Shown: positions 21,319-32,954 of the stretch, in pieces
Position numbering within the stretch: the stretch's first letter is position 1
Layout: every line of letters begins with the position of its first letter
Source: Mesorhabditis belari
Taxonomy: Eukaryota; Nematoda; Chromadorea; Rhabditida; Rhabditidae
Reading direction: 5' to 3'
Length of the DNA: 64,000 nucleotides
Assembly (NCBI GenBank): GCA_958450365.1
Contig: CAUEEP010000895.1
Location: forward strand, 475,001-539,000
Made by a program: the position numbers and the translations under genes
The notes under the pieces: model-generated
The model's database searches: none
What the model was told of the DNA's origin: nothing
What the model saw: only the letters and a program-made list of their open reading frames with translations

Positions 21319-22972
21319 TTATTGATCTTTCTTTTCTTCATCTCCTTCTTCGTCTTCGGGATCCTCCTCACCGTCGGGCTCGCTCTCGCTGTCACTCTGA
21401 AAATAAAAATTTACAAATAGATCTACAAAAAAGTATCTAAATGACTTTAGTTTCATTTTAAGCTAAAGTAAATCAAGTTCTTATCCAGAAGACAAACACT
21501 TTTTGTTTTAAAATCTACCTCATCCGAGTCGAACTTCTTCCGGGCCATCTTTGACTCAAGAGCCTCCGTGCTCATGTACTAAATGATCGCAGTTATTACG
21601 ATTGAATTCTTTTAAATTTAGTATTTTAATTAATTATCAAAATTACACGATGTAGCTAATAGTACTGTAAGAACATACCTCGGGAACGAAGAACTCCTTT
21701 TCGTGATCCAACGGAAGAACGACATTTACTTGGCTGTCCGTGTAGAACTCGAGAACGACCGAGGTCTCGATACGGGTTTCCTGAAAAGAAAAATAGAACT
21801 TGGTGAACTTGAACTATCAAATCTTTGCAAAAATGAAAGTCCACTGATGGAAAATGAAATGAACTTTTGATTTTGTTTTAGCTACCAAGCTACAATAAGA
21901 TTTTAGAAAAGGAATTACCTTGATGTACTCTTTGATTGCCGCGTAGGTGTTGTTGACGAGCGCGATAATTGAAAGGAATCCGTCGAACGGTTGAGTGGCT
22001 TGAACGGCTTTGGAAACAGCTGGGAGGCTCATCTTTTCGTAGCCGTGCCTAAAAATAGCAGTAAGATTAGTGTTTAAACAAAAATAAACGCTTTTATACA
22101 CAGAAATATCAGTAGCTTTCTTTCAAGAAGCGTAAAAAAAACATAAAACTTTACCTGGTCAATTGCTCCGCGTAATTCTGTTCGTATCGATTCTCGCCAT
22201 CCACTAAACATTTCTTGTTATAAATTTTAATCCAGCGCATTTTTACCTGCAAACACCACACCAACGGCCGACTGGAGAAGATGCTCGGCAACCTGAACAA
22301 AACTTTATTTTTTTTAAACTAATAAAACTAATTACCTCATCAGGATCATCGTAGTAGATTCCAAAAGTTGTAGCCCCGGATGGAAGAAGTGATCGAGCTT
22401 CTTTCATCAAAGCGCATGATTGCTAAAGCGCTTTGTAAACAAAGAAAATCTTAAAAGTATAAAAACGAACCGATATTGAAAACAAACCTTGTAATGACCA
22501 ATTTGATGTTTGTAATAGACGACGAGTGGTTTTGAGATCAACGCCGGCTTATCGGTTGTTGACACCTGTAAATGGCAACAAAATAATTGATAGATTGATA
22601 AGCTACAGTAGTCGGACTTCTAAAAGGATTGCTCAGGGGAACAGAGATTCTTTAAACATCAATGAAGCTTGAAAAACTCAAAAATGGCTTTAAAGCTTAA
22701 TGAGTTTCACGTTGTTTGATCGTTTCGCCGGATTTTTCAATAACAAGTTACAATAGTCACGCTAAACTTTTGCCTATACCTCCTGATCAAAAAGTTTTGA
22801 TTAATTGTCTTTAAATCGAGATATTTAGATACTTGTTTTCTTTAGGGCTTCAGCTATAAACAATTGATCAAAAATAAACCTGTGTTTTCGAGAGCAAACC
22901 ACTCTTGAACACTTTGTAGACGACCCAGGCGCCGATCGCGATCAACACCCAGCACACGCCGCAGTCGAGCAT
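21319..22972 (-). CDS. TEX264-like ER-phagy receptor homologue
   Basis: Nine exons (22880-22972, 22488-22565, 22336-22422, 22247-22292, 22155-22203, 21919-22048, 21679-21780, 21519-21578, 21319-21396) join in phase to about 240 residues. The N-terminus is a membrane anchor (CGVCWVLIAIGAWVVYKVF), followed by a GyrI-like domain with LVVYYKHQIGHYK, TTFGIYYDDPDE, FLSIIALVNN, AAIKEYIK and LEFYTDSQVNVVLPL, ending EFFVPEY. These match human TEX264 in order and spacing (for example VYYDNP, ATFPYTTILSIWLATRR, LEIYQEDQIHF, FYVPE). The tail is Asp/Glu-rich (SDSESEPDGEEDPEDEEGDE). TEX264 is an ER-membrane receptor for ER-phagy and a p97/SPRTN adaptor; its LIR motif is FEEL. Here I see only acidic FDSDE, no clear LIR, so the ER-phagy role is inference. 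A TTTTTTTTCAG acceptor one base before the ATG suggests trans-splicing. Confidence 0.82.
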
Positions 22973-23392
22973 ACTGAAAAAAAAGTTGTGGAAAATAATA
23001 AAAAAAGAACAAGCAAGATTCAAAGAGTGGAAAAATTGGAGGGAAACTTTTTCACCAAAAATTACCGGAAAAAAAGAGAAAAGTTGAGTTTTTCCCTAGA
23101 TAACGATCTCATTGGAGATGAGCGTTGTAAAGGAGATTTTAAGCGGGAGTTTCGCAGGAAATTTGAAATTCGCAGATTTCTTAAAGTTTAGGCAAAAAAA
23201 GAGAAATTTAATTGACGAGACTTGAATTTTAAAAGGAAACGCGACGAAAAAGGACAATGAATTTGAAAAACTTCTTTCCTTTTAAATACTCTTTCAAACA
23301 CAGGTGAAAAGATATTCAGTCGCATAACTGAACATCTGTAATCGCTTTTTAAAAGTCTATTCTGAATTTATGGTTTTTACACGAACTTTTTT

Positions 23393-23853
23393 TGGGAGTG
23401 GGACAAATGCGACCTTTTTTTGCGCACCCGGACATTTGCGCACCTTGCCCATTAGCGCACCTTTTTTCGCGTTTTAAAAAAGCTCTAAAAAGCTAATATT
23501 AACCAATTTCTATTCCAAAAGTTGTTTTTCTAGGTAATTTTAGGGCGTAGAATCGAAATTTTGACATAACAGAGCGTGTGGAACCAATTTGAAAGACAAA
23601 ACGGCTAGATCAAATTACAGAAAATTGTCGATTTTTCTCTTTGTATAACTCCGTCCGTTTGTTTCCACAAGCTCTGATATGTCAAAATTTGAATTCGACA
23701 CCCTCAAATTACCTAGAAAAACAACTTTTGGAATAGAAATTGGTTAATATTAGCTTTTTAGAGCTTTTTTAAAACGCGAAAAAAGGTGCGCTAATGGGCA
23801 AGGTGCGCAAATGTCCGGGTGCGCAAAAAAAGGTCGCATTTGTCCCACTCCCG
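23393..23853. mobile_element. Palindromic element with repeated GCGCA words
   Basis: GGGAGTGGGACAAATGCGAC at the left is mirrored by GTCGCATTTGTCCCACTCCC at the right, and the complementarity continues through AAAGCTCTAAAAAGCTAATA to the middle. The arms contain GCGCACC three times each. No TA border is obvious. Confidence 0.8.
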
Positions 23854-25000
23854 AACTTTTTTTAAGTTTTAGATGGCAAATTACGTTTTTTGGAAATTGT
23901 AGGAATTTTTAGTTTTCAGCCGCGTTATTATATTTTTCTGGTCAAAAATTGCAACACAGCTGGTCAGTGATTTAAGAGAAAAAGCAGGAAAGGGCTGCTC
24001 AAATTTCACAAGGAAAATTTTAACATTGCATCTGTGCCGTGGCTTTTTTTCAGTCAGCTGATGGGAAAAAGTGCGGGAAAGGCACACACAAACAGATAAA
24101 TAAAGAAGAGAGGGAAAGATGGGAGAAAACTCTCGAGTGGTTCTCTTTCTGCGTGGGTGATGGACAGGCAAAATGGGATGGCGGGGACACACATGAAAAT
24201 GAGGGGAAAGAGACACCCCAGTGTGTGGATGGAATGAGTTTGAGGAATTTGAGAGAGATAGGTCCGATCGGGTGAATGAATGAAAGGAAAAGAAACCACA
24301 GTAAACAACGATTTGGGAATATTGATTGACAAATGAAAGATCGATTGTGGAAATAATTGTTGGCACACTTGCCACAAGCAAGCCGGATCAAGAAAACGAA
24401 TGCGCTAAACGAGTCAAAATCCAAATATTCAGCAATTTGTTAGTTTTAGGGCAACTTGTTACCTATAGTATACCACATTGCTTCATTATAGTACCCCCAA
24501 ATAAAAACTATTTAATCAACAACCCAAAACCTGAAAGCTATTCAGTTATCTATCCCAGTTGAGCACTTTTATCCAGTATACTGAGAAGGAGGCTAACAAT
24601 AAGTCTTACGACAACTTTCAGTTTTCAAAGTTATCAAAAAAATAGGAATAGAAGGTAGGAGGTTAGGCTTACTCCAAGCTAGATACATGAATTGTAAGTA
24701 AAATTGCTTCTTGCTAGACTTGAATAGAGACCCAACGAGCACTTCTACACAAAAATGAGAAAAGAACCCAATTGTTGAGAGACAGTGCAAACCCAACAAA
24801 GAGAAAGTGAGTAAACAGCTCAGCAAATAACGTTTCGTATCGATTGGAGGGACGGTGTGTAGTTCTTTGCTTTTGTAATTGTTAGATCGTTGCAATACAA
24901 TGGTTGGGAAAAGTGGGATGCGTTATTGATTCGGAGTTTTGAAAAAGAGAGCTGTTGAGGAAGCAGAATTGGATTTATTTGTCTGTTCCTCTCCTCTAAC

Positions 25001-25191
25001 CCGTTTTCTAAAACCTGTCCCTTTGCTCGACTACCGTAATCTCGTCTCTATTTTTATCCAACCTATCCACTTTTTTGCCTAATTTTATGAGGGTTCACAA
25101 AGGATATCAAAAAATACAAAAAGTAGATAGATTTTTAAAAAAAGAAGCAAGATCACAATAATCAAGAAATGGTACACTTTTTAGAAAACGG
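25001..25191. mobile_element. Small MITE, family E, copy 1
   Basis: CCGTTTTCTAAAACCTGTCC on the left is inverted on the right as CACTTTTTAGAAAACGG. The body includes TACCGTAATCTCGTCTC, TTTTTATCCAACCTATCCAC and GGGTTCACAAAGGATATC, shared with the copy at 57100-57252. Confidence 0.7.
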
Positions 25192-25965
25192 ATTAGAAGA
25201 GACTGACCCTTAATGATTAGTGACAGTCTCAAAAACGAAAAAAGAGCAATGGTCAAGTGATTTCTTTTCTCAAATGTGTCACTCTTGTTGTTTTTTAGCG
25301 GAGACTCCACCACGCGCCAAGTTCCGCTTTCCAATGGGCGCCTAGGGAAATGCATTCAACTTTTGAATGTTTGAATAACTTGAAACTTTTAAGTGTTTGG
25401 AATTTTCAACACCTCATCTTATTCTCTCCTTCTCAAAAAAATCATTCTCGAGCCTTTTTGCGCAGAACTAAGGAAGTTCTTGTAACTGTTGCTTTTTTAA
25501 AAAATGTTGGTGCTATACGGGTCGGGGGGCCAAAAATTCTATATGCTAATTTTTGTTCCCGGTTATGTTCCACATCACAAAATTGCTTCTTTTCTTTTAG
25601 ATAACAACATTTATGAATTAAAATCAACATTATCAACAACAAGACAACTTAAGTCAGAGAATAACGATCATCAACAAGTTCCCAGAACTCATACATCAAG
25701 CTTTGAGTATTATGCTGCCATTTTCACAAGGCTTCATAGTAGTGGTCGTTCCAAAGCTCGCCCTTTAATCCGTTTCACCACTTAATCTGACGCTTAAACT
25801 GGCTCCTATTGCAAAATTTAGCAAAAAAAAAAGCGAAATTAGCAGATAAATTTTTTGCCCCCCCCCCCGACCCTAATAGCACCAAATTGTCAAACGCTGT
25901 TTTCATGCTTCTTTTGCTTATTTTATACAATATCTCTATGTCTAATCGTTTCTGATTTTAGTCAG

Positions 25966-28900
25966 ATGGCCGACGAAGAGGTGGTGAACAGTCGCTTCAA
26001 GCATTTACTCAACCCCATCAAGGATCTTGCCAAAAACTTTAACCTTGATCTACAGAAAGTGAGTGGTTTTGATTCTAAGTTGGTTAGCTTCATCAAATTT
26101 AAATATGGATATGTAAAACGTTGCGGCTAGTCGGGTTGGACGGCCCCAGCTTTGAAGCCGAAGGTTTGTTTTAAGGGTTAAAACTTGGTTGCCGGGCCGG
26201 TTGCCAAATATTTTGATGCGCGGATGTTGAATTTCTTAGCGTAGTAGCCATAGCTATTAGTAAGCTGTCACCTCGTGCCAGTGAACCTGGTCTTAAAAGA
26301 AATGAGAAAACGGATTTAACTGTTGAGCTACCGGAGGTTTCAATGATTACATTATCAAGTTCTTATAAAGATAGAGCTTGAATAATCATCAACTTTGTTC
26401 TACACGAGTGTTAGTTTAATCAACATAGCGGAGTTTATATGCTTCGCCTTTGAAAGAATTTCGACTGAGGCCACCCAAACCGACTAGCGCCAAAACGATT
26501 TTACTATCAACTTTTGACATTTAAACTTCAGCATATTTCTGTTTGGGGCGTTAGTTTGATTGGCTTGAATTTAGTCTAATCAGCCATTTGTAAAGGTTTA
26601 ACATGTTTGTCAGCGCTTTATGATATCAAAACCAATTCACCTTTTCCAGGACCTCAACAACTACTTACAAGAAATTAACGAACTCGATGATGCCAAAGAA
26701 TTACAAGTATTCATTTGCGTGGTGACTGTTTAAAACATCTTTTTAGATTGATCTCGATGCGGTTTTAAAGTTCAACTTCGCTGAGGCCGGCGCAATCGTT
26801 AAAGGATCGGCAAATGTTTACGGAAGAAAGGTAGGTGTTTTGTCAGATCAAAAATCGTTTTGTTTAGGTCGAGTTTGTTTACGAGGCAGCCTGCTCATTC
26901 AATCAAACGATCGGCGACGCAAAGAAGATGAAAAAACTTGCAGGCAAGTCTTGAATGGAGAAATTGTTGGAAGCTAGAGCGACCCAGCTGAAACTGATAT
27001 AAACACTGGATAATTCGATTGGTTGTTAAATAGTGCGATAAATTACACCATGATGACACATTTATTAACATTCCAACCTTTTCACTAAACAGTGTTATAA
27101 GACTACTTTAGGGGCCGGAGTTGACGACGATGACGGTGGCGGTGGATCGGATGGGGAACTTGGCGGCGAAGAAGGACAAAAGAAAAAACGAGCTCGCACA
27201 CACGACAACGATCCGCTCTCGTTTCCTTCACAGAAGCATCGGAAGCACCAATACTTTGACGCAGCCATATTACGGAAAAATTCTTGCAAAGAATACCTTG
27301 GTAAGGATTTTTTTATGACTTGATTGCCTTATTGTCATTTTATTTATAATAACGGTCGAATTTTAGGAGTCGACTTTGTGGCGGCAAGAATGAAAGAGCC
27401 AAAAATGTTGAATCTTTTGCCCGAAGAGCTACGAGCGATGCCCGATGGAGAAAAGTTGCCGATTTGTGTCGTCGGTTTATGGGCACGATCAATTGAGGCA
27501 AATACTCATTTTTTACAACTTAATATTTAATGTTTAGGCTGTCGGAAAATTTGAAGATTTCTGGACTCTTTCCTACACAACAGTGACCCCAGAAAGAGTA
27601 AGTTTTTTACTTTAGCCGGGTAAAGCGATACATTTAATGTACAATTACATTATGTGATCTTTTTAGAGATGGGTAAATGAGATGAAACAAGAAGAGCATC
27701 CACATCACGCGGCAAAAGTGGGTGGTTGTGCTGGATGTGCTGACAAGGATTGCCCAGACGCCAATTATCTCATCCCCACCATGCACTTTGGACCGAAGAT
27801 GGCCGGACGGATGAGGCAGATTGTGCTGAAGTCGATTTACTTAGACCTTTCGGTGAGCTCCATCCCGCAGTTAATAAATATTGGACCATTTTAGAAGTTT
27901 ATGACGATACGGCGAGAACAGCTCGAGTCAAATTGGGTTTGTCATGGTGATTTGCGTCCTCGATCCGGTCTTTGGGATTCAACGGTGAATGAAGTGAGAG
28001 CGAAGAGGAAACATCAATTGGAAGTGGTAAAATTCGCTGTGGAAAATGTGATGGATGAGAATAATTACACAGCAGGTTTGAGAGAAAAATACCTCGTTTT
28101 ACTGATTTCTTTAGCGTTGACAAGACGTGGGCGTATCACTGGAATGACGGGTTCTCAAAACCCTCTCTCTCAATTATCATCACAACAATCCTCGCAACAA
28201 ACTTGCAGTCAGGTTTGTAATCTTAAATTACTGCAATACGGTTGTACTTTCCCAAATAAATTGGTATAACGATTCTTTTAGAGAGCTTCACAAGAGACAC
28301 AATTTGTGGAAATCGACGGAATGCGTTTTCCCGGACGGGCTTCTAGTCGACTAGAAATGGCACGGTGAGTTGCAACTTTCGAATTACATTCATTTAGCTT
28401 GTTTCAGAAAATCGTTATCGACGAATGGACGTACATCGACAAGGCTTTCAATTCAAGTACTACAAGGGCAACGAGAAGTGAGACTTGAGCACCGACGTTT
28501 CTTTTATTTTTTTTAGCTTTATGCCGATGACGATTCGTTTGGCGGTGGTGGATTTGACGACGATGAAGGAGAAAACAAAAAATTTAATCCGTTCGACGTG
28601 CGACCGTTACAGGTTGGACAAGTTTTTGTATGAATCTTATTCAAAGTTCTGATTTAGGAAAGTCGCCCGAATACTCGTTCTGCATCAACAGCGCCAACAA
28701 CAGGAAACGTTAATTCAGTGAGCTTTTTGGCGCGTTAAAAAGTTGTCAAATATTAAATTTTAGTGGGTTGAGGAAGCGTGCACGTCGCAGAAGACATCAC
28801 TACCAAAAAGAGACCTCTACTTGCCACTTCCACGCTCGTTTGGACCGCAAATGCAAACGGCGATACCAAAAGCTGTGCCCGTCAGGAGACGTTGTGAGGA

Positions 28901-31036
28901 CGTGCTTGCTAAACGAAAAGATTCGCAAAAAGTTTATTATCGATATCATCACTCAATCAGTGCATTTAGAAGCTCTTATCAATGCCGATGAACGAACGCT
29001 TCAGCAATCTCAATTGGAAAATTTCGGCCGGCAATGCCGCTCCGCCAACAGATGCGAATTGGGTTTGTTTTTGGGCTGACAATCTTATTGTTAATTTATA
29101 AAATTTAGTTGGGCATCGTGACCGTCAATATGCGTAACACTATCCGGGTGCTGATCAAATCTCTCAACAAGTTTAAAAAGGTAAGAAATTTGAGTAAACT
29201 AACAATGAACTTGTGCTTATAGCCAGCTGTTATTCAAAAACGAAACACGAGTCGAGCTCGATCGGGAACAATCGGTGTGAACGCTGAGGAAGGATCGAAC
29301 AAAGGTTTGAATCTTAAGCTCTTGTCGAGTTTCTGGCTATTTTAAAAGTTTTCGGGTATTTTGAATGAGTCGTCACGCTTTGAAGGCCTATAACTTTGTT
29401 CAGAGGTACTATTTTTGTCAGCTTTTTTTTTAGGTTGGAGGAAAGTTCTCGAAAAAGTTTGTACGGGGATTTTTTTCCTTTTCTGGGTAAACTTGACTAT
29501 ATTTCAAAAGTTTTTGAAAAAACGGGGGGGTCGGGAAGATGGTTTAACAGCTTTTGAAGGGGGGGTTTTTGGTGCAAAAAGTGAGCTAAATTTAAGCTGG
29601 AAAATAATAATTTTCAAAAATCTTTAAAATTTTATGGGAAAGCTGCACTCATTTTTTACAGGTAAAATTTCTTGGAGTCGACTTGTAAATAATAGAACAA
29701 AATGTTCTTGAATTGGTGGATTCGTTTTCAAGAAATTCCAGTCAAACTTTTTCGAGAACTTTCTTTCCAACCTAATATCATTGTATAGGGGAGATTTTAG
29801 GCTTTTGAATGGTACCAAATACATTTTAATTGGGTTTTTCATTGCAAACCAGGCGACACTGCATCCGAGTTGGATCGGCCTCGTTTGCTAAGAGCTGGCT
29901 TTGATTATCCTGAACTGGATTATCCAATCATACTGTATTTGTTGTCATTCGAAAGCCTGGAATGCCCTCTATGCAATGATATAAAAAGTTAGCCATAATA
30001 TTATCTGGATAAAGTTATAGGCGACTCATTCAAAATACTCGGAAACCCGACAAGAGCCGACTCTTATATTAGAGGAGATACGAGAACGATTGTGACGACT
30101 GTTTTCAGAAACTCAAGAGACCGATCATGTGGCCGATCCATGGGCTGATATGGATGATGACTTTGGACCGGCTGACGACTCATTCGATAACATGAAAGAC
30201 GTGCCGCTACTCCCGGATCCAAATTCGCAACCAATTGGAGACAACCTACCACGGTTCTCGGATCTAAGTGAGTAGTGTTTGTTATTGCATAAAATACAAA
30301 GTGCTTTAGATCAAGAAGACATTCGTTGCGAGTTGATCGATCCGAAATTGCAACAAGCTCAGCTCAGTCAGGTATTATATGCATCTTTATTCTTGTATTT
30401 CCACTTTTTAGGTCGCGGATCCGTTCTCTCGTCATTCTCTACACTCGGCACTCGACACGGTACTTGCGCATCCTGAAATGAATGCTACTTCGCGACTGAA
30501 CGTTTTCCTGCAACAGTAAGTTTTTTAGTGTCCGTTTGCAGCCGAAACACAATACTTAGTGCTTACACATCCGATGATTCGCGTTCCACAATCCAGAGGG
30601 CGGTGCAAGATTGGGAGGACTCAATTCTTCCTCTATTGGAAAAGGTTCGGATTTGTTGTTAATGCTAATGAAAGATTCACTTAGGAAATGCATCAAAAGG
30701 CATTTGACGTGCACGACTATGGAAAAAATACGATCGAGAAGTTCGACTCCATTGGGGAAACGGTTCCATTCGAGCAACTTTGTCAAGGCCTGGAGATTTA
30801 TGAGGTACGCAAAAATTTCAATTTCTTTTATTGCGTTAGTTTAGGTTTCGCGAGTATTTTTATCCTGCTTGATGATGACGAATACAAACAATGTTGAGGT
30901 AAATCTTTTAAAACACCGTAACCTAAATTGCGTTTAGTTAAATTTCGATGCGAAAAATCCGATCGATTCGCTGAACCTAAAACTTCTGAACGCGGATCGA
31001 CCGCACGAGCGCTTGGACGAGGATGGGATTTTGTAA
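25966..31036 (+). CDS. kle-2: Condensin II kleisin subunit (NCAPH2/KLE-2)
   Basis: Twenty-five exons join in phase to about 859 residues: 25966-26058, 26650-26706, 26747-26830, 26868-26943, 27112-27300, 27367-27497, 27538-27597, 27667-27852, 27895-28075, 28115-28212, 28282-28364, 28408-28477, 28517-28612, 28658-28717, 28764-28931, 28970-29062, 29109-29180, 29223-29304, 30109-30267, 30310-30371, 30412-30515, 30542-30644, 30685-30804, 30845-30898, 30938-31036. The N-terminal kleisin part (RFKHLLNPIKDLAKNF, LKFNFAEAGAIVKGSANVYG) and the C-terminal winged-helix part (RAVQDWEDSILPLLE, FDVHDYGKNTIEKF, LKLLNADRPHERL) match vertebrate NCAPH2 in order. The middle is acidic and poorly conserved; exon 27667-27852 also has a long frame in another phase, so its boundaries are less sure. 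KLE-2 bridges the SMC ATPases of condensin II in chromosome condensation. Two introns need GC donors. An acceptor-like TTTTAGTCAG precedes the ATG. Confidence 0.85.
29320..30072. mobile_element. Long inverted-repeat element in a kle-2 intron
   Basis: GCTCTTGTCGAGTTTCTGG and TATTTTGAATGAGTCG at the left are inverted at 30000-30070. Inner arms GTTGGAGGAAAGTTCTCGAA and CTCGAAAAAGTTT pair with AAACTTTTTCGAGAACTTTC near 29745. It fills most of the 804-bp intron before exon 30109. Confidence 0.75.
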
Positions 31037-32954
31037 GAAAATGATGATTTACAATTTATTTGTATCTTCGGTCAATTTTAATATTGTTTGCTGCTTGCAT
31101 ACCAAAACGCGTTGATTTTATAGGCATTTATGTTCTCGATTATCTTATTGGATGTTTCTTTAGGCATTTATATTTGCTATAGATATGTTTATTCTAATTG
31201 TACTTGGATGTTTTGTTGAATAAATCTCTCGAGCTTCCGTTTGACAATGAAAATTCTTGGAGATGAGAGTACTGTACTGGAGACTTTAGTTTAAATACTA
31301 TTTAGCTACCGTAAATGCTGTAATTGAACGGCACCCTCTAATAGGACGACAGGGTAGAGGGGGAGGGAAAAATAGAACCGCACCCTCTAGTAAAATGGCA
31401 CCTCTACGCAATTTTGTATTAGCACAATTAGCATACATTTTGTTGTTTTTATCTTTTCCTGCTTCTTATTATACTAATTTTATTTTGTCTTTCTATTGAT
31501 GTAGATGGTTGGTACTATCCGATTATATCCCTGCATGCATCAATCCAGTTGTTTATTCCAACAAATTGAGTAGCATACAAGCTTTCGAATATACATATGA
31601 TTACATAGAATTAAAATGCAAATTTTAACAAACCATTGTAATTATTATGGAAAATATTCAATCTATTAACTAGATATTGGATCCAATTTGGAACACACTG
31701 AACAACCAAAATGTACATGTATCTCGGGGGTAGGCTAATCTCCAAAAAGTTACTTTGTGTCAAATTTCTAAAAAACTTTACGTGGCTGAAAGTGGTAGGG
31801 ATGGTGGAAAAAAGAAAAATTATTTTTTGAGTCGCAAGTTTTGGTTCTTGTTTTTTTGTTTTTGGCCTGCCTTTTGTCCCTTTTACCATCTCACGATTTC
31901 CCTATACAAAAAATTTCCCATAGCCGCCGCCAACACCATGGGATTTTTGCCATAAAATTGAAAACTTTCTATTGGCATCGTGGTCTCATATTAGAGTTAA
32001 TATACTATAAACTAAGGTTTTTTTTTAGCTAAACACTCTATTCATCGTATGATATTCTGTCGTACATCAGGGTTTTTCAACACGCCTTTTTTAAAGAAGT
32101 GTCCCGTTTTTTCAAAAAAAAAAAAAAAACGCTGATCAATAAAGTGTATGGTTTAACATTTGTAGCTCCACAAATAGTGTTTCTTATGCACCGACCACGA
32201 CACCGGTGGAAAGTTTAATTTTTAAAAAACAGGGGGGGGGGACCGTGATGGTATCATGACCAACCCAAAGGGAAATTCTTGTATCATGAGAGGGATCGAA
32301 TCAGAGATGGAAAAAAAAGGCAAAAGAATAAAATTTGGACCGAAACATCTTTTACCATACTTTGCACTTTGAGCCACTTAAATTTTTTAGAAATTTGACA
32401 CAAAGTTACTTTTTTTCGGACATCCCATAGATATTCACAATATTTACGGTGGATATTCACTTTCGAATTGGATTCCTCGCTTTGTAATTAGATCATTAAT
32501 GTCTTTCAAAGATTGGACAAATGACTCTTGGTGAAATCTTCGACCTCCAACAGGAAGCTTGTTGTCTCATGTTAGTGACTCGTGCAAAGTCTATAGAAGT
32601 TTATCGAAAAAAAATAACGAAAATTGATAACAAATTTAGTTTTTCAAAAATCTACTAGCGAAAGATTTTGCGCCAACCAACTCGTGCACTAACCAATATT
32701 AGCTTACGGAATAGCAAGAACGATAAAATTTATACTTTAAGAACAAGAAACAAATGCCATACTCGTAATAACAAAATCTACAAAATGCCCTAAATGAGAC
32801 CAGACTGACAAAAGATCCATGTAAAACACGCATATAGCAATGAAAAAGCTCAACGGGACAGTATGATATGATGACAAGAGTATTGGGGGAAACATAATAA
32901 TATTAAACCACAAAGTGAAAAATAAAACAACGAGATCAAAATTTCCAATGTTAT
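31037..32954. other. Convergent intergenic region (kle-2 / REXO1-like 3' ends)
   Basis: Contains a partial MITE end near 31311-31410 (TACCGTAAATGCTGTAATTG, ACGGCACCCTCTAATAGG) and an inverted-repeat element. No exon is seen. Confidence 0.55.
31735..32432. mobile_element. Inverted-repeat element
   Basis: AAAAAGTTACTTTGTGTCAA and ATTTCTAAAAAACTTTACG at the left are inverted at 32375-32420 (AATTTTTTAGAAATTTGACA then CAAAGTTACTTTTTTT). The inside has TATCATGACC / GTATCATGAGAG words. Borders are uncertain. Confidence 0.55.

Larger units (their letters stand above)
22973..25965. other. Intergenic between TEX264-like gene and kle-2
   Basis: Contains a 460-bp palindromic element, a small MITE and pyrimidine-rich DNA. 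Overlapping minus-strand open frames at 23881-24424 are of biased composition and have no domain. I see no gene. Confidence 0.55.

Noticed and set aside
24050..24424. Three overlapping minus-strand frames of 107-166 codons
   Set aside because: Composition is pyrimidine-driven (Phe/Ser/Leu-rich), with no domain, no splice pattern and mutual overlap in all frames.
32200..32300. Possible G-rich regulatory element (GGGGGGGGGA at about 32233)
   Set aside because: A single homopolymer run inside a decayed inverted-repeat element, with no further support.
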